Source: Chrysomallon squamiferum
Lineage: Eukaryota > Mollusca > Gastropoda > Neomphalida > Peltospiridae
NCBI GenBank assembly: GCA_012295275.1
Contig: CM022671.1
Location: 15,507,956-15,571,955, forward strand
Direction: 5' to 3'
DNA length: 64,000 nucleotides
Under the pieces are notes generated by a model. It was given only the letters and a program-made list of their open reading frames with translations, had not been told where the DNA came from and ran no database searches. Of this stretch, positions 1 to 12,360 are shown piece by piece; the stretch's first letter is position 1; every line of letters starts with the position of its first letter. The translations under genes and the position numbers were made by a program.

Positions 1-64
1 TTTGTTTTGTTAATCTGGTGTTAATATCAATGATATATGAAGTTCCAACAACTGTTTATTTTCT

Positions 65-95
<31 letters not shown>

Positions 96-1382
96 AAAAC
101 AGTTGACATCATTCTGTTGTGAAGAATGGAAATAAATATTCATTCTGACATTCATATATAAATCACAAAACACAATAAAATTTGGTTACTTCTTTATTAT
201 TAATAAAGTAAGGAAGAGTATATATTTATATTCTACATTATGATAGTTATAATGCTAATGCTGCAGTATTTGCTGAAATTAAACTGAAATAAAACATTTT
301 CTGTACAAATCAATGCAGTTGACAATTATTTTTTGAGTATCATCATTAAGTGAAAATAAATTGAAAATTTAAAAAAAAATTTGTTGACCCTGCAACATCA
401 AAAATGTAAGCTTCAATAAAAAAATTAACTTTTAAATGGTTTATTAGAAGACTTTGAAAAAGAAGCAATTCAGTTGTTATTCCACAATAAAATGTGTCTA
501 CAGAAGCTGTTTACAAAATTGACAACAAAAGCAATGAAAATACTGCATTAATCACAATATGTTTACATTTACACACTGCTCATGTGATTTAATAATATGA
601 AAACTTATTTAAATTAGTGTTTCTTGAAAATAAACTGATTTGAAGCAAATTTAAAATGAAGATATAAATATACATAAACCTTTTTAAAAAAAAAAAAAAA
701 TTAAATTTAATTTTTTTAAATTTAAGAAAAAAAGAGTTACTTTTCTAATAAAAAGTGGTACATGTATTATGAATAAATTCACTCCAAAACCCCAAAACAT
801 TTGGTTAGTAAAGTCAACAAGTACATTGGTATATTCTTTTATCGAGTAATTCTAAAATTTAAAAAAATAATAAAAAAATAAACAACAAAGAAATCTTGTA
901 TCAACCAAAATAATATTAATTCATTTAATATTTTTATTTTCATTTTTGAAAAAAATGTATTTACATTTGAACATTTTTCTAAATATTTGAATTAAAGTAT
1001 TATCATCCAAAACAAATTATTTAGAATGGATTGTTTATTTCAACAATTTTATTTTTTTATTTTTTCTCTTTTAATCATATGTAAACTGACTGATTTGATT
1101 GCTCATGGTAGACATACCACATCCCTCTTTGAGAAATGTTTTGTAATAAAACAAATGCTATTTTTTGTGGGGCAGATAACAGAAAAAAACTACCCATATT
1201 AGTCCCATCGTAATAACTTCTAATTTAAGAAGATAGTTTAAAACGTTATTAATTAATTAAAGAAAGATTCTGTTTTTGATTTTTGTTTTAAAGATATTTT
1301 ATATATATATGCTGGATTTAAGAGCCGAGAAAAACGTGCAATTATAGAAAATAAATCTAATAAATTTGACAAAGGTTAGCAG
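1..1382. other. AT-rich DNA without visible genes
   Basis: A (TA)n tract lies at about 65-92 and a short A-run at about 686-700. I see no splice-flanked open segment on either strand. Confidence 0.5.
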
Positions 1383-1498
1383 ATAACATATCTGACTCTG
1401 TAATGGCACAGAAACGGGACGTAAATCGGAAACTGAAAAAACAGGGGACACCACCTCTCATTCCCATCAATGACAGAAATGAAAACAAGAAAAGTTAA
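1383..1498 (+). CDS. Possible 3'-terminal exon of an unknown gene
   Basis: An open segment follows a TTAGCAG acceptor-like site ending at 1382 and stops at TAA 1496-1498. In frame it gives about six residues, then a methionine at 1403 and a basic tail containing KRDVNRKLKKQGTPPLIPIN. It stands out from the surrounding AT-rich DNA by higher GC and by balanced amino-acid use without low complexity, which suggests coding sequence. The exon needs one carried base from an upstream exon, which I cannot find in the first 1.38 kb and which may lie outside the window. I do not recognise the protein. It could also be a chance open frame. Confidence 0.3.
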
Positions 1499-1700
1499 CG
1501 AAACTCAGGATCTGTTGTACATGTCTGCTCATAGAAAAAAGTGTGTAAATGTTAGAAATAATAATAATGAATTTTTTTTTTTTTTTTTTAAATTATATAA
1601 AAGCAGACTGAAGAATAAATATTTTAAAAGTGTGTGTATGATTTATTTTTGTGTTTATTTTTTTTTTATCAGTGGTGTAGATTCTTCTGTTTTGTAATTA

Positions 1701-1733
<33 letters not shown>

Positions 1734-3054
1734 TATTTATTTATTTTTTAAATTGCTCTGATCATGTTATTGGTTCATATATAGTTATTACCAAAAACAT
1801 TTAATAGAACTCGAACATGCAATTTCCAGATACATAGATAAAATACCAACACATCTAATCACATATATGTATATATGTTTTTTTTTTTTTTTTTTTTTTT
1901 TTTTTTGTAAATTGAATTTAAGAGAAAACTATATTTTTAGTCTAGAAATATATAGTAATATGGAAACTAAAAATGATTATCTTGTTCAACCAAACGTAAC
2001 AGTCATTACTGGTAACAAAACAAGTGGTAAACTTTTAAAACTTTTATATCTTATTAAAATAGAAAATAACATTACAATATTTAAATGACATACAAAATAA
2101 GGTTAAGTTAATCTACGTAGATGTATTAAAATTGGCAAAATGCAAAAGAAAACAAAACCCACACAAAGCTCAAACTACGCACTGATCAACAAACCAATAT
2201 TTGAGTATATAAAAAAATTATAATAATAAATAAATTAAATTAAAATATCTGTTTAAAAATAAATAAGAAAATAATTTTTGTAATCTTGTAGATTAGAACT
2301 ACATCTTCTTAATAAAAGTTTTACTGAATATTTTGTTGCACGTGGCAAAATAAAAAATGTGTCAATTCGATTACTTTCCCCTTCCCACAGTAAGTAACTG
2401 CCTGCAAAGCTTTTAAAATGAATTTTGAACTTTTTAATTTATTTATTTATTTATTTTTGTGATAAAACAAGGTCATTCGCATGGCCGTTCGTATTTACGT
2501 TTGTATAAGGCGTGTCACTGTGGTATTTCTACATTACTTTAATGGTTTTATTGGGATTTTATAAAAAGACCCCGTAGACTAATAAAATACCATAAGGAGA
2601 GAAAATTATTCAGTTTGCTAAGCCACTGTGAGATTAATCAATTTTATACTACCATTTTGTAACAGGATAACAAATAATAGCGAAAAAAAAAAAATAATAA
2701 TAATAATAAAAAAAGAACAATTATAAAAAAATAAAAATAAAAAATAAAAAATTTCTTTCGAAAAGTCATAGATTTAAACTACAAGATTACCACAGATTAT
2801 TAACATATATCTGCATTAGTAACACATCGTGATAAATGTTAAGTTTTCGACCTGAAATCAACTCTACCATAGATTATAAATTATTCAAAACGTTTTTAAA
2901 CTGTTAGTGTTACAATAATGTAAAATTTCACGATCGTGGTTCACCTAATATGCAATTAAACGGTTGATTATATATTTAAATTTAACACTAAATAGACATT
3001 TTTCTAATAAATTAATATAAAAATAAGAACACGCGAGAACTGGATAGACACACA
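1499..3054. other. AT-rich intergenic stretch with homopolymers
   Basis: Contains a poly-T run at 1571-1589, (TTA)/(TTTA) repeats at about 1699-1746, a poly-T run at about 1878-1906, and A/AAT-rich sequence near 2680-2750. It would hold the 3' end of the minus-strand ZAD-like gene whose stop codon is at 3055-3057. No other gene seen. Confidence 0.5.
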
Positions 3055-4196
3055 TTACAGAATGGTGCAGCAAAGCATGCCGGGAGCGGTATCCTTAACT
3101 TTGCTTTCTTTAATAAGAGGCGAATTTTCCGTTTTCGTGGCAGTTTCTGAAATCACTGGTGTTTTATCATCCAGCTCTGCTGAAGTCTCAGTCGGTTTTC
3201 CTTCTTCATCTTTCATTCCTTCTTCATCTTTCGTGTGTTCTTCATTTTCCTTTTTTTCTTCGTCCTGTTTTTTGCCTTCATCCTTAATAATAATAATAAT
3301 AATAATAATACAAATAAATAATTAAATATTAATAGCAAAATTATTTTTTTAATATAAAATAAACACTAGAAGACTACTTGTATGAGTAGCTATAGATTTA
3401 ATCTTTGTAAAAATGTGTGAGTTCTACGAAGTAGGATTTTTACCTGTTTTTAAAATGGTTTTTGATTTTAAGAAAAAGGACAATATAAAATAAATAAATA
3501 CATTTTTATTTCATATTTAATGATATTTCTATTAAAATGAAAACCGATAACAAGTAGGACATTTTCAGAAATTACTGTTGTTGTAAAAGCAGATACAGTT
3601 AGATAACTAAGTACAGATTATTATTATTTTTTGTACCCAATGGCTAAACGTTTTGTGCCGAAAAAGAAATATATAGTAAACAATTTTTTTTGAAAACGCT
3701 AATAAAATTTAAAAAAAAAAAACAAAAAAAAAAAAAAAATTAAAATAGAAATTGCATTTTGTAATGTTTATGTTGTCAAGCCTGAATACGAATATAAATA
3801 TCATTATTTAGAAATCATAAAAGCACGAAACAAAGCTGGAGAAGGAAAACATTTTCTGAAACAGCTGACTAAAGAAATTACAACAGGCTTAACTTAAAAA
3901 GAAGAAGAAGAAGAAGAAAGAACAGAAAGAAAAAAAATCTCCATTCATATCTTTTCCACAGCGATTCAGTTCATTAAACGATGTGCGTCATTATAAATAA
4001 AAAAAATTAACAAGTACGCAAGTTAAAAATTAGATTTAAAAATATTCATATCTTCATGCAGTGTTAGGTTTTAATTCACTGAGATTCAAAGTCAAGTTTC
4101 ATAATTTCGAATATAGCACAAATGCGTAAATAATTCTTTAGAATGTACAATAGCCGATTAAAAATATAAGCTTTTCTAAAATGAATGGAAAAACGG

Positions 4197-4284
<88 letters not shown>

Positions 4285-7200
4285 GTGTGGTAGTGTGTGT
4301 ACATGTTTGAGTGTGTATGTATATATATATATATATTTTACACACACACAAACCTATGTAACTAATTCTTCTCTCTAGCCCAAGACATGATTTTATTTAA
4401 GCAAACGTAATCCATATTACTTAGAACATGTCACTTCTAACGTTGTTAAACGTTATTACACCTATAAATATTAATTTCAGATAAATTTTAAAATAATGTT
4501 TTAACGATAGTCTTAAGTTTATTCAGATCTTATTATCATCTTAAAGAGCTACAATCAGAAAAAAATATTTGCCTATTGCTTGGTACGCTTATTTATAATA
4601 TTTATGAACGCTGCAATATTATATGGTGTTTTATGAACAGTTTTTATTATAATATTCGCAATAATCAATCTCGACTTTTGCAACAGGTTTGAAAAAAAAA
4701 AGAAACAAAAAGAAATCATCATAATCAAGCTAATAAATTGTTACGTAAAAATAGTGACGTCACATAAGGTACCAAAACTAAGCGTAAAGCCGTAACAATA
4801 TATATGGCCAGCTGTTTAAGTGACGTCACAAAAGGTTAGACTCTAACCTTTTGTGACGTCACCTAAACAGCTGGCCAGAGAAGGTCGAACCAAAGTTTTT
4901 CACTGCAATGGTAGCAAATTCGAATTTAGCAGTATGAAAACCATTTCCTTCCATAAAGTTGAAAAAACAACAATGTTATATGACTTAATTGTAGCTCTTT
5001 AATCAGTCTACTTCTATACTTTAACGGCTGTGATATTTTTCATAAAATAATTATATGCTTGCACATGTACCTGAAAACAAACTAATTATGTTATATACAA
5101 TATATTGTTTAAATAAACAATTTTCCACAATGACACGTACGTGAATAAAAAATAAATTAAAATATAATCTAAATCAATACACAGACCATGGGTACCAAAT
5201 AATTCATTTAAAAACTACTTCACACTTGTGGCGATCAAACAAAAATTTTACGAATTCATTCCTAGCTCTAGATATTACCGGTTATCACAGCTTGTTATTC
5301 TGTAGCTTGTAATTAAGTTGGATTTATTATTATTACTATTATTATTACTAATATTTTTTTCCATTCTGCGATAGAAAAATCAATAATGTGCTGTTTTATG
5401 GATAGAAAGGCAGAATAAACTGGTTTTCTAACATTTATGAGTCACTGTGAGGTTATCGGGAAAAAAAACACGTGATGGCCTTATTCTACAAATATTCACT
5501 AACTGAACATTCTCACTTATAAATATACTGAGTGTATAATATACTGCTGTTTTCATTTCCTCACTTCAGATTAAAAACGCAGTAAGCAGCATCAAAACAG
5601 AAGTTCCATTTGCGACTACGACACTGAGTTAGATTATTATAATTATGTCATACTGTGCTACCTCGACTTACGAGTGCCCCTAAATCCGAGTTACGAGCGA
5701 GCTTCAGATATGCCGCCGCTAGTTGGCGCAACGAACAACGTAACATCCGGCCAGCAGCCCGCGTGGTTACCTCGTCGCGGAAGCATCTCTGTTGTGTTGT
5801 GCTCGCGTTTTGTGCAGTATTTTGCCAAATTTGCAACGGACAGTGCTGAGAAGAAGAAGCGGATGATGTCCATTGAATTAAAGCTTGAATTCAAAGAAAA
5901 ACATGAGCGAGGTGTGCATGTAGGCGACTTGACCATGCAGTACGAGCGTAGTACATTCTACGATATGTACCACACTGAAGCTGAAGGGGTCGATAAAGGC
6001 TGTAACTCCAGCCAAAGGCGTTAAAATAATTTGTCTGATCTCCAAGATAAATATACTTTACAAAACCAATTTATTTCATCACATTCTCTTTTATTTTGAT
6101 TTTTATACAATATTTGTCATTTATAAATACATTTTTCTTATATAAAAATACGTTACACTATACATATATATATTGATTTGATATACAAGCAAACTGAGAT
6201 ATAAGCTCGGACACGGAACAAATTAAACTCGTAAGTCAAGGTAACACTATTTTATATTAAAACATTCTATTTTGATTTATATCGCGTAAAATGAGCTAGA
6301 TATGTTGAATTGCACCTAGAACGATTTCTAAATATCACTCCCAATATACCTTCTCTCATTAATTACTGATTTTAACATGCATTTTTTTTTAACAGAGAAG
6401 AATAAAAGGTAAAAATAAGATCGAGCGAAAGAGAAGAATTAATCCTGTGAAATATTTTAAATTATTCATCATATTAGTGTTTAAAACTGTGTATTTTAAT
6501 TATTTCATGCCGCAAAAAAATATTCTAATTATTTTCCGTCTTAATCAAATACATAATACAGTTTATATCACATGCTTTCCATTGTTTCACACAGTTTGTT
6601 TTGTAACTGTTTTCCAGAGTAATTCTAAAATAAAGCAATTTATTTAAACTTCATTATAGCAGTTTAACCACCATGCAAAGGGTAAAACTTTAGTATACTT
6701 AAAATGTCAGCTTTAAAATTTTAAGTATACACAAAACATGCACATATTCAATGTGTCATTATACGCAAACAAGATCATGTCCAATACACATACAAAAGAC
6801 ATGCACAAGTTTAAATCCAAAGTCTACATGAAATGTCTGACGTAATTCACTACCTGCGTCTGTAAACAGTCAATGTCAACGTGTTTTCTTTGAACAGTGT
6901 CAGTGTTATCTTCAGTTACGTCTGCTTCTGGTTCTGGTTTTGGTTCTGGTTTTGCTTCTGGTTTTTCTTCTGGTTCTGGTTCCAGATCCCATTCCCAGTC
7001 CTCAACTCGTTCTTCCTTTTTTGGCACAGTTTGAGCCAATGCCGCCAGTGTTCCGGGTCGCAGCCATCCTTCCTTCGTCTCAGTCGCTTCTGACTGTTCT
7101 GTTTTAGTCTTTTTTGAAGCATCGTCGTCAGCTACATTTTCTTTGTCCTTGCCTTTCGACTTTTTCTTGTCCTTTTTCTCTTTCTTTTTACGAGTATTTT

Positions 7201-8221
7201 TGAACAAATCTTTGATTGGCATCTATTATGAATAACATTGAAAAGAAACATAAATAGCCACTTATGTATACACAGACCTTTACAATATGAAATGGAGTTT
7301 TTGCCTTTTTCGCATTTAAGTCCCAGTGTGAACTACCAAAACGAAAATGAAAACAAAAGGTAATTAAAATAAAATAAGCTCTAATAATTTCTAAATGGTT
7401 TATATATTTCACTACATATTTATACCTCTCAATCCATGTGGGTCAAAGCTCTAAGCTACTTGAAGCTGAACTATATTTTTAGATAAATACTGGAAAAATC
7501 ACATTTTTTTCCCTCTCATTCTAATTTATATTCCTCTACCTTATCTGGATTACAGTTTTCCTTGTCTTGTTCAGAAGTAGGAGAAGGTTCTTGTCCCTGG
7601 TCTAGATCCGCCTCTCTGTCACTGAAGGTCTTGTTGTTAACTTCGTTATCGATCAGAGGACTCTCATCTGCAATATAAAGTTTTCTGTCAATATCACAAT
7701 ATTGCATGACAGAAAAAAAAAAAAAAATATTATACATGTCTATATAATTCTGCGATCACTGAACTTAATTAAATAATGGCCAACGCAGACTTACAATCAA
7801 CTGAAACATTATTTCCAGTATCTTCTTTTTCAGTTGGTGCCTCGTGGTCATCATCAACAGAAAAAACTGCTTCTTGACCATGCTGCTTTAGATGTTTTTG
7901 TAAAGATTTTCGAAGACTTTTCGCCTCTTTCTTGGCGGAGTCAGTGCCGTCATAGCGACTTATTCTGTTCAGAGCTCTCTCGCATTTACCGCATAGGTTC
8001 ACGGATGCATAGTCTTCACGTACTTCGACTTTTAGAATCTTGGTGAAGAGCTTTCGAGTTTCCTCTGCAGAATCCTGGGTCAGCAACAGGAAACTTCGAC
8101 CATCTACCCTGAGATTGACTCCGCATACGAGGCACCAAGGATCAGCCCCATTCTGCTGTTTGCCTCGTTTTTCGACCGACGTCTGTTTTAGGTAAACACC
8201 TTTGCTTCCCTTTTTCATCAT
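3055..8221 (-). CDS. ZAD-like zinc-finger, Lys/Glu-rich protein with C-terminal CaaX box
   Basis: Exons, in transcript order: 7795-8221, 7540-7667, 6854-7222 and 3055-3282. Phases agree at every join (1,152 nt, 383 aa). Residues about 30-115 hold a paired Cys motif, CLVCG and about 45 residues later LCGKC, followed by a basic helix. This resembles the zinc-finger-associated domain (ZAD), which folds around four cysteines and usually mediates dimerisation. The middle is disordered: a Lys-rich block, then acidic Pro/Glu/Lys repeats after the motif EDWEWDLEPEP. The protein ends in LCCTIL, a CaaX box whose final Leu suggests geranylgeranylation, with a second Cys that could be palmitoylated. If exon 2 is not spliced at its GTAGAG donor, it reads through to TGA at about 7519, giving a shorter form. 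The fourth exon is 3.6 kb away and is assigned by phase and composition only. Function unknown. Confidence 0.6.
3285..3310. repeat. (TAA)n microsatellite forming a 3' splice-site tract
   Basis: On the minus strand this is a run of TTA units directly followed by AAG and the last exon of the ZAD-like gene. The microsatellite therefore occupies the place of the polypyrimidine tract. Confidence 0.7.
4199..4283. repeat. (CT)n microsatellite
   Basis: About 42 uninterrupted CT units, followed by short TG and TA tracts to about 4336. It lies in the last intron of the ZAD-like gene. Open frames across it are by-products of the dinucleotide. Confidence 0.95.
4805..4877. repeat. Near-perfect 36 bp foldback with CRE sites in both arms
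   Basis: The left arm 4805-4840 is the reverse complement of the right arm 4842-4877 with one mismatch pair and a single-base loop. Each arm carries the palindrome TGACGTCA (4821-4828 and 4854-4861), and a third copy in a related context lies at 4755-4762. The strand could form a 36 bp hairpin. It sits in the last intron of the ZAD-like gene. It may be the remnant of a foldback or miniature transposon, or a CREB/ATF-type site cluster; no target duplication is evident. Confidence 0.85.
5651..6251 (+). mobile_element. Degenerate Tigger/pogo-like DNA transposon remnant
   Basis: Terminal inverted repeats TACCTCGACTTACGAGT (5659-5675) and its near-perfect reverse complement (6227-6243) bound a 0.6 kb segment that is GC-richer than its surroundings. 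Inside, on the plus strand, an open segment from about 5845 reads like the N-terminal DNA-binding region of a Tigger/CENP-B transposase: a basic start, then SIELKLEFKEKHERGVHVG. A frameshift near 5975 moves the conserved TPAKGVKII-like phrase into another frame. The rest of the transposase and its catalytic domain are missing, so the copy is dead. It lies inside the last intron of the ZAD-like gene, in opposite orientation. Outer ends are approximate. Confidence 0.75.
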
Positions 8222-8754
8222 TTGGTTTTGGAAATGTATTCTGGAGCGGCGGCTTCGTGCAAATAAACAAGTTTGCTATGTTAGCACTTCATGCTGTACA
8301 CCATATGTTGCAACGATTTCTTGTGAAGCGAAACAAAGCAACAACTTTATTACAATGATACAGTCATTCCATGTTCAGAAATATCTAGCTGAATCAATAT
8401 GAGCTAGAATAACATGTAGATATCAATTTATTTCAGAAATGACAGTGTGGGGTCTCTCACCAAACGAATGCAGCGTAGGTGACAGTGTTTACATTTTATC
8501 TTTATCTTAAAGTTCAAGGTTACGTGGAGAAACGTATTATTTTTATGTTGTAGGCTGTGATGAAAGCGATTTAATGAATAAGAAAATGAAACATTCTAAT
8601 TTGGTAGTTTAAGTGTTTTAATTACAGGGAGATATGATGAAATAGTCTAAATATATTCAGTATGTTTTATTTGACGTATTTCAAATTTTATTTAATCAAG
8701 AACTATATCAAATAAAGAGACAAATTTTAAAAATCTGCCCTATTTTTCCAGTCC

Positions 8755-8842
8755 TGACGTCATTGCGTACTGGACAAATATGTTAATGTCAGCAAAAAAA
8801 CAAACATAAAAAAACCTTTCTGCCATATACGCAATGACGTCA
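8755..8842. repeat. 88 bp element with CRE-containing inverted ends
   Basis: TGACGTCATTGCGTA at 8755-8769 recurs as its exact reverse complement at 8828-8842, separated by 58 bp. Both ends carry the CRE palindrome TGACGTCA. It lies about 530-620 bp upstream of the start codon of the ZAD-like gene, so it could be a paired regulatory site, or a miniature transposon. Confidence 0.75.
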
Positions 8843-10105
8843 CGACGCTAGTTTTAAATCGGGTAAAATGTCGGAAAATTCAGAAGCTGTATATCAGTAT
8901 TATTTTTTACTGCTGTGTTTGTTATGAAAAATAATAACTTGCCCAAAACAATAATTTGGAAGTGTAAATATAATTTTATTTCATATATTATTTGTACTGC
9001 CATAGGCACCCTTTAAAGTGTTATATTGCTAAAATCAGAATAAAATAATATATAAAATTACATATATAAAATGTTTCATTTAACTGAATACATATAGCGA
9101 TATGTATCCTGTAAATGCCAGTTAAGATATAAAGTTTCAGAAAATGGAGACGGCTGGTTTTTCCTCTTATATTATCACATCATATTTTGTAAAGCTATTT
9201 TCACAGATTTCAGCTTGAATGCCGAATTAAGGTTTCTCTTTTTTTTTCTCTAACTAATATGCGTTTCAATACACTATTATACCTGTAATGTATTTCCCTG
9301 AAAATGCTTAACTCTGATTCCACATCTCAGCATGTCACATTGAACAAACTTCAGAGGTCGTTGAAAATGAATACATTCCAAAGGCAACTTGCACGCAATT
9401 GAATAATGAATGTATTAAGCGACATTAACATAATTGCCACACAGCAGTCAAATGACAACATTTACATGCTGATAATAATAATATAAAAATTACAGTCGTA
9501 AATATTAATGTCATTAAGAAGCAAAGAAATTCATATTTGTATTAATAGTAATAATAACAACAACAACAACAACAACAATAATAATACGATGATGATAATA
9601 TTATGAAGCAAAAATAGTGATAATTATTAGTTTTAATTATTATGACTAGAATTTAAAGTAATTTATGATTTTAAATATCTGAACAATACATGGAAAGAAG
9701 GCGGCTTGGATCAATTCTGAATAACACACAGATACACACACACACACACACACACACATACACACACACACACGCACACATTCACACACTCGGCCAAGTG
9801 AAAAATGCTTTTCCTGTTACCATTCCCACGTAAGTTTATTAAGAATAAAATTCAAACAATTATTGTATAATCAATTTCATTTTAATTGTTACATTACCAT
9901 ATGCCACATTGCAACAATTTATAGATTTTTGTTTATTCTGAGTGAACGAAACGGCCCACAATACCAACAGTAATAATTTCCTTCATTCGAAACAATATGT
10001 AAATTTAGACACAGAGCTTATCAATAATTTATTATCGTTTTAAAGGCTTTCTTCATAGATCATTATTTTTTATTTATTTTATTTAATATGAATAAGCATA
10101 ATTAT

Positions 10106-10106
10106 A

Positions 10107-10200
<94 letters not shown>
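10106..10200. repeat. (TATC)n followed by (TA)n
   Basis: About 13 TATC units run directly into about 21 TA units. Confidence 0.9.
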
Positions 10201-10204
<4 letters not shown>

Positions 10205-11429
10205 TGTTAAATTCAGAATACACACACAGATACACATAAAATATGCACAAATATATGCATGATTGAGGTTATTATTTTTGTTCTTGGACTGAAATTTGAT
10301 ATACTTTGTTCTCAGTGACACAAAAATCGTGTTAAAAAAACCCACAATCAATACACACTGAACATAACATGTTTTGTGTTGAATTATATTAACACACGCG
10401 TGATTATTATTCAAATAATAACTATCTTTTCCATGTGTGATAATCCTTCGATAATTCAGTAATGGCGGACCCAAAACGGTAAAAAAAAAAAGACCACTTA
10501 AAGAATTATAATCATCCGGATTCGATGCTCAAAAACGGTCCCGTAGATTTTTTTCTTCTCTTTTACAAATTACAATTTTGCATTATATTTTATCCAGTTA
10601 AAGTAATGTGCACGTTTTGTTCACGAATGATTACAAACCGAACTGAAAATGCTGTTTGGTAAGGGGTAACCATCAACCAAATGTTTTCTCTAAAGGGTAC
10701 AGTCAGAAAAAATAATAAAAATAATAATAATAATAAAATCCTCACAAGATTTATTTGTTTTGCCTTAATTTTGGTTTAATTAGAGTATTTAGATGTTTAT
10801 GTATCTGATGACGAATGTAAATATAGGTGTTATTGTGTTGAACGAGTATGCCCAAATAAACAAATACAATAGTTAAACACACAGATTTATGGTAAAATAA
10901 TTCGTAATGTTTTTAATTTACATGAAGATAAATAAAGAACGTTTTAAAAAATAGATAAAATCTTGAAAAAAAAATGGAAGAGCCCCAAAATTCCATTAAA
11001 CTGAGTTAGAAGATAATAAGACGACAAGGAAAAAATAAATAAAGTAAAATAATAATAAATAAATAAAAAAGAATAAAATCCATATTGAAAGTTTCGAGCA
11101 ATGTACTTCAGTTCTAGTTAATTTGATTTTCTTGTAAAATATATTAGATCAACCTATAAATATATTTGTTATTGGCGTTTTTGTGGGTATTTTATTTCAT
11201 TTCATTATATTTTATTACATTTATAAATTAGTTTTTGTTGTTGTTGTTGTTGTTGTGGTTGATAATGTTGTATTTTTGCTAGCGATATAGCTTCACCTTA
11301 TTAAACCTAACACACACACGTTTAAAAAACAAAACAAAAAAAAAACAACAAAAAACAATTACCATGAAAACTTAATATTCTTTAAATTATAATAAACCGT
11401 AAGCAGTTATATTAAAAACAATAATTTAA

Positions 11430-11430
<1 letters not shown>

Positions 11431-11490
<60 letters not shown>

Positions 11491-11511
11491 GTAATAATAA
11501 TAATAATAATA

Positions 11512-11549
<38 letters not shown>
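11431..11549. repeat. (TAA)n microsatellite
   Basis: About 40 TAA/AAT units with a few G interruptions. Confidence 0.9.
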
Positions 11550-11555
<6 letters not shown>

Positions 11556-12360
11556 TAAGAATTAAAAAAACGTAGCAAGTATAAACAAATAAATAAACAT
11601 TTTAAAACATTTTTCTTCTTACTCAGATATTCATTTCTATGTATGATTTTCTTTTCGTGGGATAATTTTTGTTTTACTTACATTACTTGTCTTGCTATTT
11701 ATCCACTTCATAACGTTACGGCGAAGTCTTCACAAAACCAACAGTTTGTTAATTAAGATAAAACGTTCCAGTAAATTTGTGCACGCACTCGCGTTTATGC
11801 CGCCGATCATTGACAGAATTATTTAGGTCACAACTGAGTTTAAAAGAAAAGGATAATGCAGAAACAAGCTGTTTCCACGCGGTTAAAATACCTAGTTATT
11901 GTTATAAACGCTGCAGTGCGAAATGGCATTATAGTGAGCGGAAAAAAATAAATAAATAAAAATAAGAAACACATAAATATTTACATTTTGCGTTTCGCAA
12001 GGGTGTTGTGTTTTCCATAAAAAATTCCCTAGATTATTGATCTCTTATTAAAAGATTAAAATATTTTTTTTTTTTTAAATGTTTTTGTAAACACAGAAAA
12101 TGTCCATATTAATAATCGTAATCTTGTTAAAAAGGAAAAAAGCAGCAGCAACAACAATAGCAACGACATCAGCATCAACAAAAACAACAACAACAGCAGC
12201 AACAACAACAACAACAACAACAATAATAATAATATTAATTAATTTCTGCATTTCTTAATTTCATCGAATTTTTAATATTTTCTTTTTACAAGGTGAAAGG
12301 ATTACTTGTTTAAAAATACAGAGGACAGCATTTGTGGTATTATAACTATCGATGAGAACC

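Larger units (their letters stand above)
8222..12360. other. Intergenic region with inverted repeat and microsatellites
   Basis: Holds the upstream region of the ZAD-like gene, an 88 bp inverted repeat (8755-8842), a (CA)n tract at about 9724-9782, (TATC)n then (TA)n at 10106-10200, (TAA)n at about 11431-11549 and CAA/AAT repeats at about 12140-12236. No gene seen. Confidence 0.5.

Noticed and set aside
4076-4378. Arg-Glu and Ser-Leu repeat frames
   Set aside because: Pure translation of the (CT)n microsatellite.
7286-7340. Possible extra exon of the ZAD-like gene
   Set aside because: Flanked by AG and GT, but its inclusion shifts the phase and gives an early stop in the next exon; direct joining of exons 2 and 3 keeps the frame.
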